Notes under the pieces: generated by a model
Seen by the model: only the letters and a program-made list of their open reading frames with translations
Database searches by the model: none
What the model was told of the DNA's origin: nothing
Position numbers and translations under genes: made by a program
Assembly (NCBI GenBank): GCA_021464245.1
Contig: JADCRB010000016.1
Span: 12,709,459 to 12,773,458, forward strand
Length of the DNA stretch: 64,000 nt
DNA from: Carallia brachiata
Taxonomy: Eukaryota; Streptophyta; Magnoliopsida; Malpighiales; Rhizophoraceae
Direction: 5' to 3'
In this document: in pieces, positions 9,952 through 21,957 of the stretch
Position numbering within the stretch: position 1 is the first letter of the stretch
How the letters are laid out: each line of letters starts with the position of its first letter

Positions 9952-12589
9952 AAAACATATGAAAATAAATGATACAAAAGAAAGACGTGAGAGTTGCATC
10001 TATGCGTGTACGTATATATGTTAGTACGTATGTATGTTACACATATTTCTTTTTTGGGTGCAAAATATGGTAAGTAAAAATGATATTCCACATATTCATT
10101 AAAAAATATTACATTGGATCATTGCATAAAATAAGTCAGACTATCTACACTAAACTCATGGGATAACAATCTCACGAGTTCAACAAACATCATTGAACCT
10201 TGCGCTATTTCGCAGAGTCAACATATATTTAGCCTCACAACTTGAGTTAATAGAGATTTAAACTCGTAATCTTTTATACAAAAATGAGTCTCTTACCATC
10301 TCTAACTACATAAATTGTGGCTATGTCACCTGTATTTCTAAACAATTTTTGTGATTGTTAATTAGCACAGCTTACTATTCCATAAACCAGTGAAAGAAGT
10401 AAGGGAATAGAAAATGTATGATATAGGCATAGGAAAAAGAGCAAGTTAGTAGCCACCCTGACAATAACATCATGAAAAGATGAATATATATGAAAGCTAC
10501 ATGAAGCATTATCATTACAAGTCTATAATACCGTTACTTACTAAAATTTACCTATTTAAGATAAGTAATGAAGGAACAACTATAACTATAATTGGACAAG
10601 ATATATGTTTTCATTTTATCACTGCACTTAAATAGTATATATAAATTTATTTATAAAAAATTAATTTTTAAATAAGTAATGTGAATTGGAAAGAAAACAA
10701 AAGTCTTCAATTTTAAATCAATAAATAAATATAAATGAATCGCAAAGATTTACACAAAAAAAAAAATAGAGAGAAGAAAATCAAACATTAATCAGGGAAC
10801 TATTTTGCCTTTCAATTCAGAATTATGCTTTAATATCTCAACAGCCTTTTAGAGTATAAAAAACTATATTGTTGCAAAATATATATGCCTGTTAGAACAA
10901 GATGTTCAAACAATCAAATGTAATATACAGATTCTCGAGTTGAGAACTGGCATTCGTATGAAGTCATTCATGTGTTTCATCAAATCAAAATCTTATTAGT
11001 TTATTAACAAATAGATTATATTTTAAGGTATCCCAATATATGCTATGGTTTAATCTTTCGAAATCAGTGCTTATTTATCGGTACGTATAAAACTGGCTTA
11101 TCTTGAGAGAGACAGAGAGAAAAAGAGAGCTAACTCAACATCAAAACAACGCTCCCATGGATAGGGAACAGAAATTTCTGGGTTACCAAGAAGGAAAGAC
11201 CACAGTGCAAGGTCCATAGCTACACAAATTTAGTCAATAAATGAATAACTCGAAGATAGATGTAAGGGCCATTGACCATTGTTAGCTAATAGGTATTTAT
11301 AAGGAAATTAAAAAAAAAAAGTTATGACAGAAGAAAAAAACAAAGTAGCGAGTCATTTACTCACCACTCACAATAGTATCGTATCTCAATTACTCTTTTT
11401 AAAGAGCATTAAATTCACTCATTTTTCTATTAATTTAATGTTAAAGAGCTCTACCGACTTTTTGTCTGTTAGAGCCTATTAAATTTTAAGATATATAATG
11501 CAGAGCAGTCATTTACTCCCAATCAGTTTCACATTTTGTTTAAATAAATTTCATTTAAAATGTTACAAAATACAAAGCAGTTGTTTACTCTTCTATGAAT
11601 CTCACGTTTCCTTCATATAGCAAATTAGTTCTCAAAATTGATAAAAAAAAATTATAGTAAGATTTGAAAAAATTATTACTACTAGCTTAATTTTGGTTGT
11701 TTCTTGACTTCAAAAATATTACATCAAAAATAAGTTCTACGATCCTAAAAAAATAGAAAAATAGTTGTTTGTATTTGTAAATTTTGAATGAAAATCATTA
11801 GTTTGGGTATTTTGTATTGTCACCCTTGATTATTATATCACACCAAGCACAATAATATATTGATTCCCATTTTATTATTGATCACTGAGTTTTAATATCC
11901 CAAACACAATGATCCAAGGCAATTCAGATGATATTATTCTATTGTTTCTCCCCGGCAATGTTTTTAATTGGAGTACCTTAGATGTTAAATTGCTAGGGCA
12001 CTTTTACTTATACTATCAAATTTGCATATGGTACATTAATTTGGGAAAAGATTTAGAGGAATCGGATACACTTAATGATAAAAAATAAACATAATAGAAT
12101 TGATATTTAAACAATTATGTAGACCTATAATTTAATTTAATTCAATTTGCTTAATTTTTTATTTGTGTATTTGACTGTTTTTTTTTTAAGCTTTATTAAT
12201 TACTGGGCACTATATTTTGTCATTTGGGTGCTAAAAAAAATTATATAAATTTTCCTTCTATGCCCTTCATTAAAGTAAATAAATCTTCATCCTAGAAAGA
12301 GAAAAACTGTTTTAATAGGGAGCCATAAATATAAAATAACAGATCAAAATTTTTTTCTTAGAATTTTTTAAAGATAATTAATTGGAATTATTGAAAAATC
12401 TATATTAACATTTGCATCTCACCAAACAACACTTACTTAGTGGTGCTCACTACAAAATATGTCTAGAAAGTATTTTTGCATTTAATGAATAACGAAAAGC
12501 GAGTAATAGTGAAAAATTAATAAATAGCAAAGCACAGAAAATAATGAACCATTTAATACAACATGCATTGACTGAGAACCAAATAATAA
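9952..12589. other. Gene-free stretch
   Basis: AT-rich intergenic DNA with no supported gene apart from the speculative first exon noted at about 11218 (-). Around 10130-10320 a minus-strand block contains a weak tRNA-like B-box and may be an old SINE. Confidence 0.5.
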
Positions 12590-12890
12590 GAAGGCTTAAG
12601 GTGGCAGTCTGACGATACTCGATGCGTCTTCTTTTGTTATGGTTCAGGTTCGAGTCTCGGTATTAGAAAATTCGCTCGTTCTAATTACTTGAAATTTAAT
12701 AAGAGCGCAGTTGTCGGTTCAAAACTCTTTAATACTGTGACTGAACGTGAGGAAGGTTCGTTGAACCTAATAGTACTCGAATAATGAGTTTACTTCCAAT
12801 GAATGATTGAATAAGACTCAAATAAACAAAAGTTTCTCTAGTTTTAGTCTACAAATTCGATAATCGTCATACTTATAATAAATTTTTATT
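12590..12890 (+). mobile_element. tRNA-derived SINE, copy 1
   Basis: The head carries a polymerase III B-box-like GGTTCGAGTCTCGG (about 12647-12660), preceded by a weak A-box region (GGTGGCAGTCTG). The body shares blocks with the copy at 61840-62165: GTTCAAAACTC, GATTGAATAA, and GTCTACAAATTCGATAATCGTCAT at the 3' end. No ORF. Mobilisation would have been by a LINE in trans. Confidence 0.55.
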
Positions 12891-13085
12891 TACTATTCAA
12901 AACAAAAGAAAAAATATATTAATTACATGTTATAAATGCAATGGCAAAATAGTTGCTGCATTAATTTCAATTGAAAAAAACCCCGATTTCAGTTATAAAT
13001 TTAGTTAGTTGATGGGTGCCACTGCTAGTATGAGTATGAGCCCAAATAATTCAATTTCACTGGGGAATAAGTCTGTTTTTTTGAG

Positions 13086-14050
13086 TTAGTAACTATTGAA
13101 TTGGCCAAAATTATGTCGGTAAATAAAAAAAAAATTCAATTAAAGCCAATTTTGTTAAAAAAAAAAGTTCACAAACGGAAACGGGTTTCAACTCTAAATT
13201 CGTCAAGTTCTCCGTTATCAGATAAGGTGGCGCTTGTGTGGCTGCACACGTGGCAAGATCAGCTTACTAAATCCCTCCCGTTGCTTACATGGAAAATCCA
13301 CCTCAAATTCGACGCTGACATGGCGTCCAAATGTAGGACATTAATGTTTTTTTGTAGGTGTCCGACGCCTTCCTCTGTTTACATACTACTAATTCAGTTT
13401 TCTCAAAAAAAAAAAAAACCTAATCAATCATCCAAATTCACCATCTTTCTCGAAACCCTAGATCCCCAAATTCCCAATTTGTCCTTTTTCCTTGCTGTTC
13501 GCCATTTCAACACCAACTAAATGCCTACCACAGATGCAATCCCTGATATTCCCACCTCCGCCTATTACGACGATTTCGTCCATGCCGTTGGCTGTGAGCG
13601 AGAAGCTGTGCTACGTGAGAGATGGCTGTTTCATCATTCTTCCTTCTTGCCACTAATTTCCATTTACTTTCTTCTTTCTGCTATATTTCTTCATTTAATG
13701 TAGCGTTAATTTTGAAATTAAAGAAGAAAAATTATTATGGATTTGTGGTTTGAAATGAAAGTATAAAAAAGAACCAAAAAATTGAACAAAAAAAAAAGTT
13801 AGTAATCGATTTTTGGACGTCATGTCAGCGTGGAATTTTAGGTGGATTTTTCATGTCGGCAATGAGAGGTGATTTGGCAAGCTGATTTTGCCACTTGTGC
13901 AGCCACGTAAGCGTCACCTCGTCAGATAACGGAAGACTTAACAGATTTCGAATTACAAATCTATTTGTCAACTTTTTTTTAACGAAATTCACCTTAGTTA
14001 GACTTTTTTTTTAGTTGTTGACCTAAATTGGAGTAAATCAATTGTTACTG
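13086..14050. mobile_element. Pack-MULE-like element with ~245-bp terminal inverted repeats
   Basis: Positions 13086-13331 and 13812-14050 are inverted copies. For example TCCGTTATCAGATAAGGTGG on the left matches, inverted, CACCTCGTCAGATAACGGA on the right, and GACATGGCGTCCAAA matches TTTTGGACGTCATGTC. Long terminal inverted repeats around non-transposon sequence are typical of Mutator-like elements that capture gene pieces. The 480-bp interior holds a gene-like 5' leader and first exon. No transposase. A 9-bp target duplication is not obvious at my boundaries. Confidence 0.65.
13521..13614 (+). pseudogene. Captured first exon within the Pack-MULE-like element
   Basis: An ATG at 13521 follows a leader containing GAAACCCTAGATCCCC, a typical plant 5' UTR. 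It opens MPTTDAIPDIPTSAYYDDFV and stays open to a good donor, CTAC|GTGAGA, at 13615. Base composition is GC-richer than the flanks, with normal codon usage. Only the first exon and start of the intron lie between the inverted repeats. I do not recognise the parent gene. Confidence 0.5.
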
Positions 14051-16278
14051 ACCGAAGAAAGGGCTTATCTCATTTCACTTGCCCCAAATCTAATTTGATT
14101 CATTTTGTACTAACCGAAAATGTTAAGGACTCATAATTTGAATCACCTGAAACTAAAATAACCTAAAAGTCAAAAAATATGAAATCAAAACTACTCAAAA
14201 TTCAATTAATTTGAAACCCAAATGACTTGAATCCATAAAACTTGAATAATTCATCATAAACTTTGTACATTTTCTTTCACTTTTCCAGCTCATCAATATT
14301 ATAAAGAAGATATTAGTTGGTCTAACTATAGTTGGTCACTGCCTTATAGGGACAGAAAGGGTAGTGAAAGATTTACTCTCACAACTTACAAAATTCTTAC
14401 AAATTTGTGGTGCTAAGGATTTTGTCTCTTTGAGATAATGTATACTCTGCAGTATATTTGAATCTATTTCTCTCTCTCCATTAACAATTAACAAGTTGAT
14501 TATAAACCATGTGTTTTAAAAAAGGAAAAATTAATTGTTGATAAATTTTTGCTGGGCCTTAACCAAACAAAGGAATGATAGAATTGGAAAACTTGTAAGG
14601 GCTTCAACGAGCGAGACATTTGGGTAAATCAAAGATTTTTTATTTTACTAGATATTGACGTGAACTTGTTAAATGGGCATAACAGAAACGGAAGAATTAT
14701 TTGTATTCCGCAAGCCTTTGGAAAGAAGCTTGAACTAAACAACCCCCTGAAGGACGAACAATTTCAGAATTTAACCGTCCAATTCAAAGTGACTAAAGAA
14801 TTTCTAGAGCCAAATTGTTTTAATGATTAGTCTTTAAATTAACAAATAATTAATGAAAAAGTTATTATCATAGGTTGAGTTGTAGTTAGAAAATGAATCA
14901 AATACTAAGAAATGTTGACGTGATTAATGATTTGATCATCATCTGAAAGACAAATAGTTTATGCTCAAAATCAGCTAGAATAGAAGAAGATATTCTTAAA
15001 TTGCCTAAAATTCTTAGTTCATTCTACCAAAATTTATATTTTTGTTCCATGAGAACTTCAAAAGGAAAAAATATAAATGTGGCAAAATTAATGTTGCTTG
15101 CCCTGAGTCACACCAAGATTGAAAAGTCTCAAGATGATCAATTTTAGAAGCTAACCTTTCACTCTGAAGTGACAAAGGAATTTCGAAAGCCAACGTTGTT
15201 TTAATGATTAGTTATTAGGTTGGCAGCCTATATTATCATGTCAAAAAAAATTAGTTATTAGGTTGGCAAATAATGGCAAATTTAATTATCATAGCTTGAG
15301 TTGTATTTGCAAAATGGATTGATATTCAAAATGAGTTGAAATAGAAGAATAGACACTTGACAGCCTTGTTTATTACAAATAGTAATACATTGGAGAAGTT
15401 GAGAGAAAACTTTCTAATAATGAATTTCTTCACTTATTGTTTTATGAAAAAAATTATTATTGAAATTTTTTGCACTATAATCTTTGCTAATTCTAAGGTG
15501 AATCCTAGCTCAAAATATTATGAGAAAATTTTTTTTCATTTATTAAAATTACATACTAATTAAAGTCATTCAATTGCTTCTTAGATTGTTATATTTTTCT
15601 TTTCCTATTATTTATGGACATTTCCACATTCTCATGATTGTAACATTTAATTTCTTAATAATTCAATGATTTCACTTTCTGTGTTATCTTATGACTCTCT
15701 AACTCTTCTCCTCTCTTGGAATCTCTCAGTTATTGCTTCTTCTTATTGAATTTCTCTCTGGTTTCACTCCCTCTCAATCAAAAACTGCAATGTATTGTCA
15801 TATTTTAAAATGGGATTTCATGATGCTAATAGAAGCTGAGATGAAAACGAGACTTATGATTGTCTCTCTTCAGATATCTTTTATCTTTCGTGAGCTCTAG
15901 CTACCTTGTCTCGGTTCTTCGGTTTAATTGGTTCCGTCCAACTTTAAAAATTATGCAACATCTTGAGGATAAACAAATGCATCATGTAACTAGTTAATGA
16001 TGAATGAAATCAATATGAATAGTTAGCTAGTCTTCTTGTACTTGCATCACTCACGTTGCAATTGAGTGTTTGTTTGATTAAATTTTTGTACCACACATTT
16101 AAATAAACACATTAATAATTCTCAAAATTTTATAATTATAAAAATAAAAAATAAACTCTAAAGTCGTAGCAATGAGGTCACGTCATCTCAAACCTCTTCC
16201 AGGAATGAATTTAACATTCACTCCTTATTCAATCCGAATAACCAACTTCGCAATTAATAATTTAATTTCTTGAGAAGA
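14051..16278. other. Gene-free stretch with an internal duplication
   Basis: No gene supported. A ~130-bp block at about 14765-14890 (GTGACTAAAGAATTTCTAGAGCCAA...TTTTAATGATTAGT...GAGTTGTA) recurs, diverged, at about 15165-15310. A short copia-like stretch around 14650-14710 (GACGTGAACTTGTTAAATGG) hints at a dead retrotransposon but is too short to call. Confidence 0.5.
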
Positions 16279-16301
16279 TCAATAATCAAGCCTTTCCCAT
16301 A

Positions 16302-17800
16302 AAAGATATGACAGGATTCACTATTTTTTTCTTCAGTAATTATATCGGGTAGAGAAGGGCGAGGATAGTAGTGACTAGTAATGGCTCTTGGATATACCTT
16401 GCTGGTAGTATTTCTAATATGACCTCTTATGTTATTTATATTCATAGTTTCTTGGAATTGTTCCTCAAGGGTTTTAATAGTTAATAACTCTTTTTCTACT
16501 TCATATTCATTAGAAGATTCATATTCATTATTACTTTCTTTACTTACTACTTGTATTTGAGGATCATGAACTTTTAATTCTTCTAGTCGTCTGGTTATTT
16601 CATTTAAAAGTTGTAAATTTGATGGACTTTGTTTTAATTGTAATGCAGGAGGGGTTTCTGAGATATTAAGTAAAGGTTGATCTAAATGTAATTTTAAATT
16701 TTGAGTTGAAACAGATTGACTAGGTCAACTAGGTTGAGGACTATTTGCTATAATATTTAATTCTATATTAGTCAATTGTTGAGTTATGGTATGTAAAGTT
16801 TTATTAGTATAATTAGATTGATGATGTATATTCCTAATATCTTTTTTGAGTAATAAGAGTTGAATTAGGATCAATAGCAGGCATTTTAAAAGGTGAAGCT
16901 ATCACTACTTGCCCATGTTGCTTAAATGTATATTCCTCTATGGGGGGATGAATGGAGAGGATTTTATTATGAGTTATAGTTTCCCATTCTTGCATATTAG
17001 TTTGTAAAACATTTAGACTAATGTCACCATATGCATACCTATGTATATCATACCATTCAAAGAAAGGTATTATTTGTTGATATTTTTCTCAGTCTTTTAT
17101 AGTATTATTTTTTTAGCTGTTGTCTTGTTTCAAAAGTAGTAATATTAAAGAATTTCATTCTTTTATCATTATTTTTATTTGAATTAAATTCCTTATTTAT
17201 TTCTTCTCTATTAATTTGAAATGTCATATTAATGTAACTGACTTTGCATATCACTTGGTGTAGGTGATGAAGGGCCAGAAGCAGAAGAGTCTTTTTGGTT
17301 GTACATGATATATAGGATGTGGTATTGGTTTATGAAAATCTACTCCTGTTAATGAATTATTTATTTTTAAAGATTATGGAGTATTATTTATTGGTATATT
17401 TATATTACTAGAAGTGGATGGTGTATGAGAAGGTATACTATTAGTAGACTTTCTAAATGAAGATATTTTTAAATGTTCCATTCTTCTTGAGGGAAATATT
17501 ATTTCTACATGGTACCATGATCATCTTGTATTATTTGAGCAGGGTTTATTCTTAGAGCTATTGGTCTGGGTATCTGTACATTAGATAGTATCCATTTATC
17601 TAGAAAAGTAACTTGATTCCAATTTATATTAATCTAGGAGTTTCTACAAATGATCTTTCGCTATTCACTTCTACTAATAATGTTTGTCCCTTTGGTGATT
17701 TCATTAGTGCTTTTGGAGATAATGTTGAATGCATTATTTTATAATATATTCGATAAATTAGTGCAATATTTCTACAACCTGGTAACATATTCTCTGGAAC
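16302..17800 (-). pseudogene. Pararetrovirus polyprotein: movement-protein end and coat-protein 5' part (degraded)
   Basis: Follows the movement-protein frame on the minus strand. It contains many stops and frame changes; short coding-like pieces remain. The last piece (16445-16302) carries NTTSKVYPRA and HYYPRPSLPDI, which recur at the other end of the insertion (24311-24187). That identifies it as the coat-protein region where the circle was opened. No intact protein can be made from this copy. Confidence 0.6.
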
Positions 17801-18336
17801 TTATAAATTCAATACCAAACTTTTATCTATATTCTGATCAAACAAGGATGTAGCATAATTTGGATAACAATTAAAATATACAGGGCCTTTTGCCAAATTG
17901 GATTCAAAAACTGCATGCAAAGATTGTTGGAAATCCAGAAGCCTTACATCCCGTAAACACATAAGGATAGGTGTATCAATTCCCAGTCGATGTAAAGGTT
18001 TGAGTGCTATCTGTACCATAACAATATGGATAAATTGGTTAGATTCTTTGTATTTATCTATTACAGATTCATCTATAAAACTAATTTTCTGAACATTTGG
18101 GTCTACATGTAAAGTTTTTTCACAAGTATCTATAACATAATTATGTTTCCAACTATCAAATCTACCTATTTGATATATTTCTTTCTTAGCCTGTTTTGGG
18201 ATATTCCAATTAAATAAAGCTTGTTCTATTTTTGCTATTTGCATACTATGCCTATTATAATCAACTACATCAGGATCATTATCATAAGAGGAAGATGTAC
18301 TAGTTGTTTTACTAAAACTACGAGTAAAAATAGACA
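17801..18336 (-). pseudogene. Pararetrovirus movement protein, N-terminal part
   Basis: Minus-strand frame from an ATG at 18336 (MSIFTRSFSKTT) to a stop at 17801-17803, about 178 codons. The order (after the primer site, before the coat protein), a predicted central beta-rich region and the segments IDTPILMCLRDVRLLDF and GPVYFNCYPNYATSLFD fit the 30K-type movement protein that heads Caulimoviridae polyproteins. It would act at plasmodesmata in an infected cell. It ends earlier than a full movement protein (about 300 residues), so this is a broken copy. Confidence 0.65.
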
Positions 18337-18559
18337 TTGTGTAAATTACCTTTAATATACTTCTAGCAATGGGACCACCTTCCGGGACCACCTTTTCCGC
18401 AACTTGCGTACTTTTTCTGGCTGACCAACACTACTAGAGGCCTTATTCAAGTACTTCATACTTTGTCTATAACACTCTTTATTTTAGTAATTCAGACTAA
18501 ATACACTCACACTCTTAGATATATAATCCAGTAGTATATTCTTGTAGGTGTTCTAAGTC

Positions 18560-18997
18560 CTACTCCATTCTTTCTATTCTCTTCTTTCTTCTAACTAACA
18601 TAAGAAGATAAGCAATATTCATTCTACTAGCATTCCTTTTCATTTGCTCATATAGTTTTTTCTGCTCTCTGATTCTGTTCTTACAATTTCTTACAGTTAA
18701 ATTGGCATCAACTACGGTTTCCTTATAAGGTTTAATCATGTGGGGTTTATATCTAAATTCCCATTGATATTCCATTTGCTGGTTGGCAGTATTTACATAC
18801 AAAACACGAAGTAACTTCATGCCATTCAGAGGCCACCAATCTGGCTCTGATACCAAACACTGCGGATGCCCGATATCTAAAAGACATGTATGAAATTTTG
18901 ACAGATCTATATTTTGAGGAAAATCAGAGTGTTTACTCATGCAATGATCTACTTCGGCTAACCATGCAAATGGAGGAATTGGAAAATCGAAATCCAT
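18560..18997 (-). CDS. Pararetrovirus leader ORF spanning the primer-binding site
   Basis: An open minus-strand frame of 145 codons starts at ATG 18997 (MDFDFPIPPFAWLAEVDHC) and ends at 18560. It lies in what should be the leader/intergenic region, between the promoter and the movement protein, and the tRNA-Met complement at 18842-18855 falls inside it. The C-terminal third is Lys/Arg-rich (LLMLVRRKKRIERME). It has no recognised domain. Being open in a copy whose other genes are broken may be chance or may reflect a real coding layer; I cannot decide from one copy. Confidence 0.4.
   Translation of the reverse strand: MDFDFPIPPFAWLAEVDHCMSKHSDFPQNIDLSKFHTCLLDIGHPQCLVSEPDWWPLNGMKLLRVLYVNTANQQMEYQWEFRYKPHMIKPYKETVVDANLTVRNCKNRIREQKKLYEQMKRNASRMNIAYLLMLVRRKKRIERME
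18842..18855 (-). promoter_or_regulatory. tRNA-Met primer-binding site
   Basis: On the minus strand the sequence is TGGTATCAGAGCCA, the complement of the 3' end of plant initiator methionine tRNA used to prime minus-strand DNA in Caulimoviridae. It lies about 320 bp downstream of the TATA box. Confidence 0.85.
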
Positions 18998-19169
18998 AAG
19001 TAAAAGAGTACCTTTATGCAAATATTCAAAATATTATCAGGAGAGAGGAGAGATATTTAGTTGGAGAGGGAGAAGAGTACATGGTTGTTGCATAGACAGA
19101 GGGTGAGTGTGTGAACTTACAAATGTTGTTTTTCTTTTTTCACTCTGTCCTGCTTTGTTCCTAGGGAGT

Positions 19170-19182
19170 TCTATTTATAAAT
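19170..19182 (-). promoter_or_regulatory. TATA box of the pararetroviral promoter
   Basis: On the minus strand TATAAATA occurs at 19179-19172, downstream of the second ORF and upstream of the leader and primer site. That is where the genomic-RNA promoter lies in Caulimoviridae. Confidence 0.6.
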
Positions 19183-19337
19183 GAGATATTCCTATTTATT
19201 ATGGAGAGCATGAGGGACAGCTGTATTACATTATTACTGCTGTTGTCATTGCCTTCGTCATGGAGGGACAGTTGGATAGCATTATTGAAGGCTGACGTCA
19301 GTGCTTACGTTATTCTTCAATTATTCAGATGCTGCTT

Positions 19338-20720
19338 TTACTTTTGTGGATATCTTGTGGGATAAAGTTCTTCCATCATATTGGCGTAGTCACCTCCGAG
19401 GTCATAGTCTGGGTCCTCGTTACTGTGTTGAGAATGATAGGCACCAGGTGAAATTATTGTAGAAGAGATTATGGGGTCTTCATCTTGAGAGAGTTCGGAG
19501 AGAGCTTCCATTAATCTCTGCTTATATTCTTCTTTGGAGCTGGCTGAGGAGAGATTATCCTGTATTTTCTTCTTTGAATTGGAGAAAGGCATATTCAAGG
19601 AGATATTGTCACATGGTCCTCGAACTTGTTGCTTTATTAGCTATTGAGAAACTACATTTGAACAAGCTTTATCATCTGGGAGCTTTTTCCACCATTTAAC
19701 CTGTACATTCCTAACTAAAGAAGAAGGATATAGAGAGGGATGAAATTTTTGGATAGAGAAATTTCATTTCATAATCCATGGGATATCAAAAGTGATGGTA
19801 AAGTACCATACATGAGATATGGGTAGTTCGCGGATAGCATCAAAGAAAAGTTTATAACTATCAAGGGTTTTGTTGGGAAAGACTTATTCAGAAAGACCAA
19901 ATCTTAACCACCAGGAATGAAACCAAGCAGGGAAAACTCGAGGACATTCACTTAATATTCTAAGAAATCAAGAATGTCTATAACTTCCTACCATTAAATT
20001 ATTATTCCAGGCAGTGATATAGTCATAATAGTTAAAAATCATTAGACCATAGGGATTGGAGAATCGCAGATATCTGTACATTGGAGGAATATTCTTTTGA
20101 TTGAGAAGAAATTCAGGTATATGTTGATGCTTGCTGAGTATAGGATCATGCAGAATGGTAGTAAATTGCTGAGTCTGGTCTTCGATCATTTTAATCCATT
20201 CTGTCAAGGTAATAACTCGCTTAATATTCATCTTGGAATATTGGATTTCTTGATCTTTGTCCAGGGTATGTTCAATATTAGCTGAAACTGTGTCCACCAG
20301 TATGTATTCATAGAATTTCCTATTCTTTTTGAGAGTTTGAGGGAGAAAGGCACTATTCTTGGGAAACATTTTTGCTGTTATCTCAGAAATGGGAATATTC
20401 TGGTATTCAGGTTCTATCACACAAATATGCTCAACATCTTTAATTATATATTCAGGATCTGGAGAAGGTGGTCTATAAGGTAAGGTAGATGAGGTAATAG
20501 GAGCATATGGAGGTTTCAGTTGGAAGACATCCTTATAATTTTTGGGACTAGTTTGGGTTTTGGAAGCAGTGGGTATTTTTGCTAAAATAGAGAATTGGTT
20601 ATTCAAGTCTATATTCAAGATATTCGACACTTGTGGTTGTAATGACAGAGGGATATTCGACGCTGTATTTAACGCTTCATTGGTTTTAAAGAATTCACGA
20701 GTCACTTTCTGCTTCCTCAT
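19338..20720 (-). pseudogene. Pararetrovirus second ORF, function unknown
   Basis: ATG at 20720 overlaps the end of the RT/RNase H frame by 26 bp, as expected for a second ORF translated from the same RNA. The first part is open for 250 codons to 19968; further coding-like sequence continues in other frames to a stop at 19338-19340. The protein is rich in Asn, Ile and Pro (LKPPYAPITSSTLPYRPPSP) with no catalytic motif that I recognise. Florendoviruses are described as carrying a downstream ORF of unknown function; this matches by position. The frame break after 19968 marks decay. Confidence 0.6.
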
Positions 20721-21957
20721 GATTCTTTAAAAATTCTCTAGACAGAAAATCAGGCAAAGAGTTAGACTTACCATTTGTGTATACAATAGTAAAATAAAAA
20801 TTGGAAACCAAGGCTTGACATCTAGCAAACACTTGTTTTGAAACCAAATTTTTAACATCTTTTTCCAAAATAAATTTTGGTGACTTGTAATCTATTCTTA
20901 GTAAAAATTGTTTATTAAAAACATCATTTTGAAATGGCATGATGCAGAGTACTATTGCTAAAACCTCTTTTTTAACTATTGAATATCTCTCTTGAGGGCC
21001 ATGCCATATTCCTGAGTAATATCTAACTACAGTTTCTTTTTTATCTTTATTTTGTTTTAATATGCCACCATATCCTATTTCTGATGCATCTGTTTCTATT
21101 ATTAAAAAGGCATTTTCATCAGGAATTCCTAGACAAGGTAAATATTTTACTAAATGTTTAACTTTTTTTACTATATTGGTCATTTCTTCAGACCAAGGAG
21201 GATGAGGAGGTTTCTCTCTTAACCTGTGATATAATGGAGCATATATAGTTCTAATGTTGGGAATAAAATCTGCTACATAATTTAAACATCCTAAAAATCG
21301 TTGTAATTGCTTTTTATCTCTAATTTCATCGGGGAATTTATCTGCAAATTCTATGGATCTACATATTGGAGTTATTTTATCTTCATGAATATCATATCCT
21401 AGAAATCTTGTTTTGGTTTCAAATAGTTTCATCTTTTTTGCAGATAATACAAGTCCATTTTGTTTGATTATATTCAAGAATTTCCTTAGATGCGTATAAT
21501 GATCAGTTAAAGATTTAGAGAATACTAGGACATCATCTATATAAACTATAGTGAATTTTGTATAAGGATTGAATATATCATTCATTATATTCTGAAATTC
21601 TGACGGGGCATTCTTTAATCCAAATGGCATAACATTCCATTCATAATGTCCAAAAGGAACTGTAAAAGCTGTCTTATAGTTATCTTTCTCTTCTATCTGT
21701 ATTTGCCAATATCCTGATTTCATATCAAATTTTGAAAATATAATTGCACCACTTAATCGTTTTATTAAGTCTCGTTTATTTGGTATAGGGTAACGTATCC
21801 ATTCCAAAACTTTATTTAAAGGTTTATAATTTATAACCAATCGAGGGGCTCTTCGTTCTATTTCAGCTTGATTATTTACATAGAAAGCAGAATATGACCA
21901 AGGAGACTTGCTAGGTCTTATTAATCCTTTATCCTGTAATTCTTGAATTTCTTTTTT
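20695..21957 (-). pseudogene. Pararetrovirus reverse transcriptase / RNase H
   Basis: Open minus-strand frame encoding the polymerase that copies the RNA pregenome into DNA. Motifs in order: KPLNKVLEWIRYPIPNK and FSKFDMKSGYWQI (RT motif A), FGHYEWNVMPFGLKNAPSEFQ (motif B), YIDDVLVFS with the catalytic YIDD at 21543-21532 (motif C), then RNase H with IETDASEIGYGG near 21090. The ending with SLPDFLSRE is typical of the Caulimoviridae/Ty3 RT-RH junction. The similarity pattern is closest to florendoviruses in my memory. An in-frame TGA at 21960-21958 separates it from the upstream protease-linker frame, so the polyprotein is interrupted. Confidence 0.85.

Noticed and set aside
14640..14720. Copia reverse-transcriptase-like fragment (DVNLLNG-like)
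   Set aside because: Only a handful of residues match and the frame is not sustained; too short to call.
18842..18855. tRNA gene remnant
   Set aside because: Only the 3'-end complement of tRNA-Met is present, as expected for a primer-binding site; no cloverleaf.
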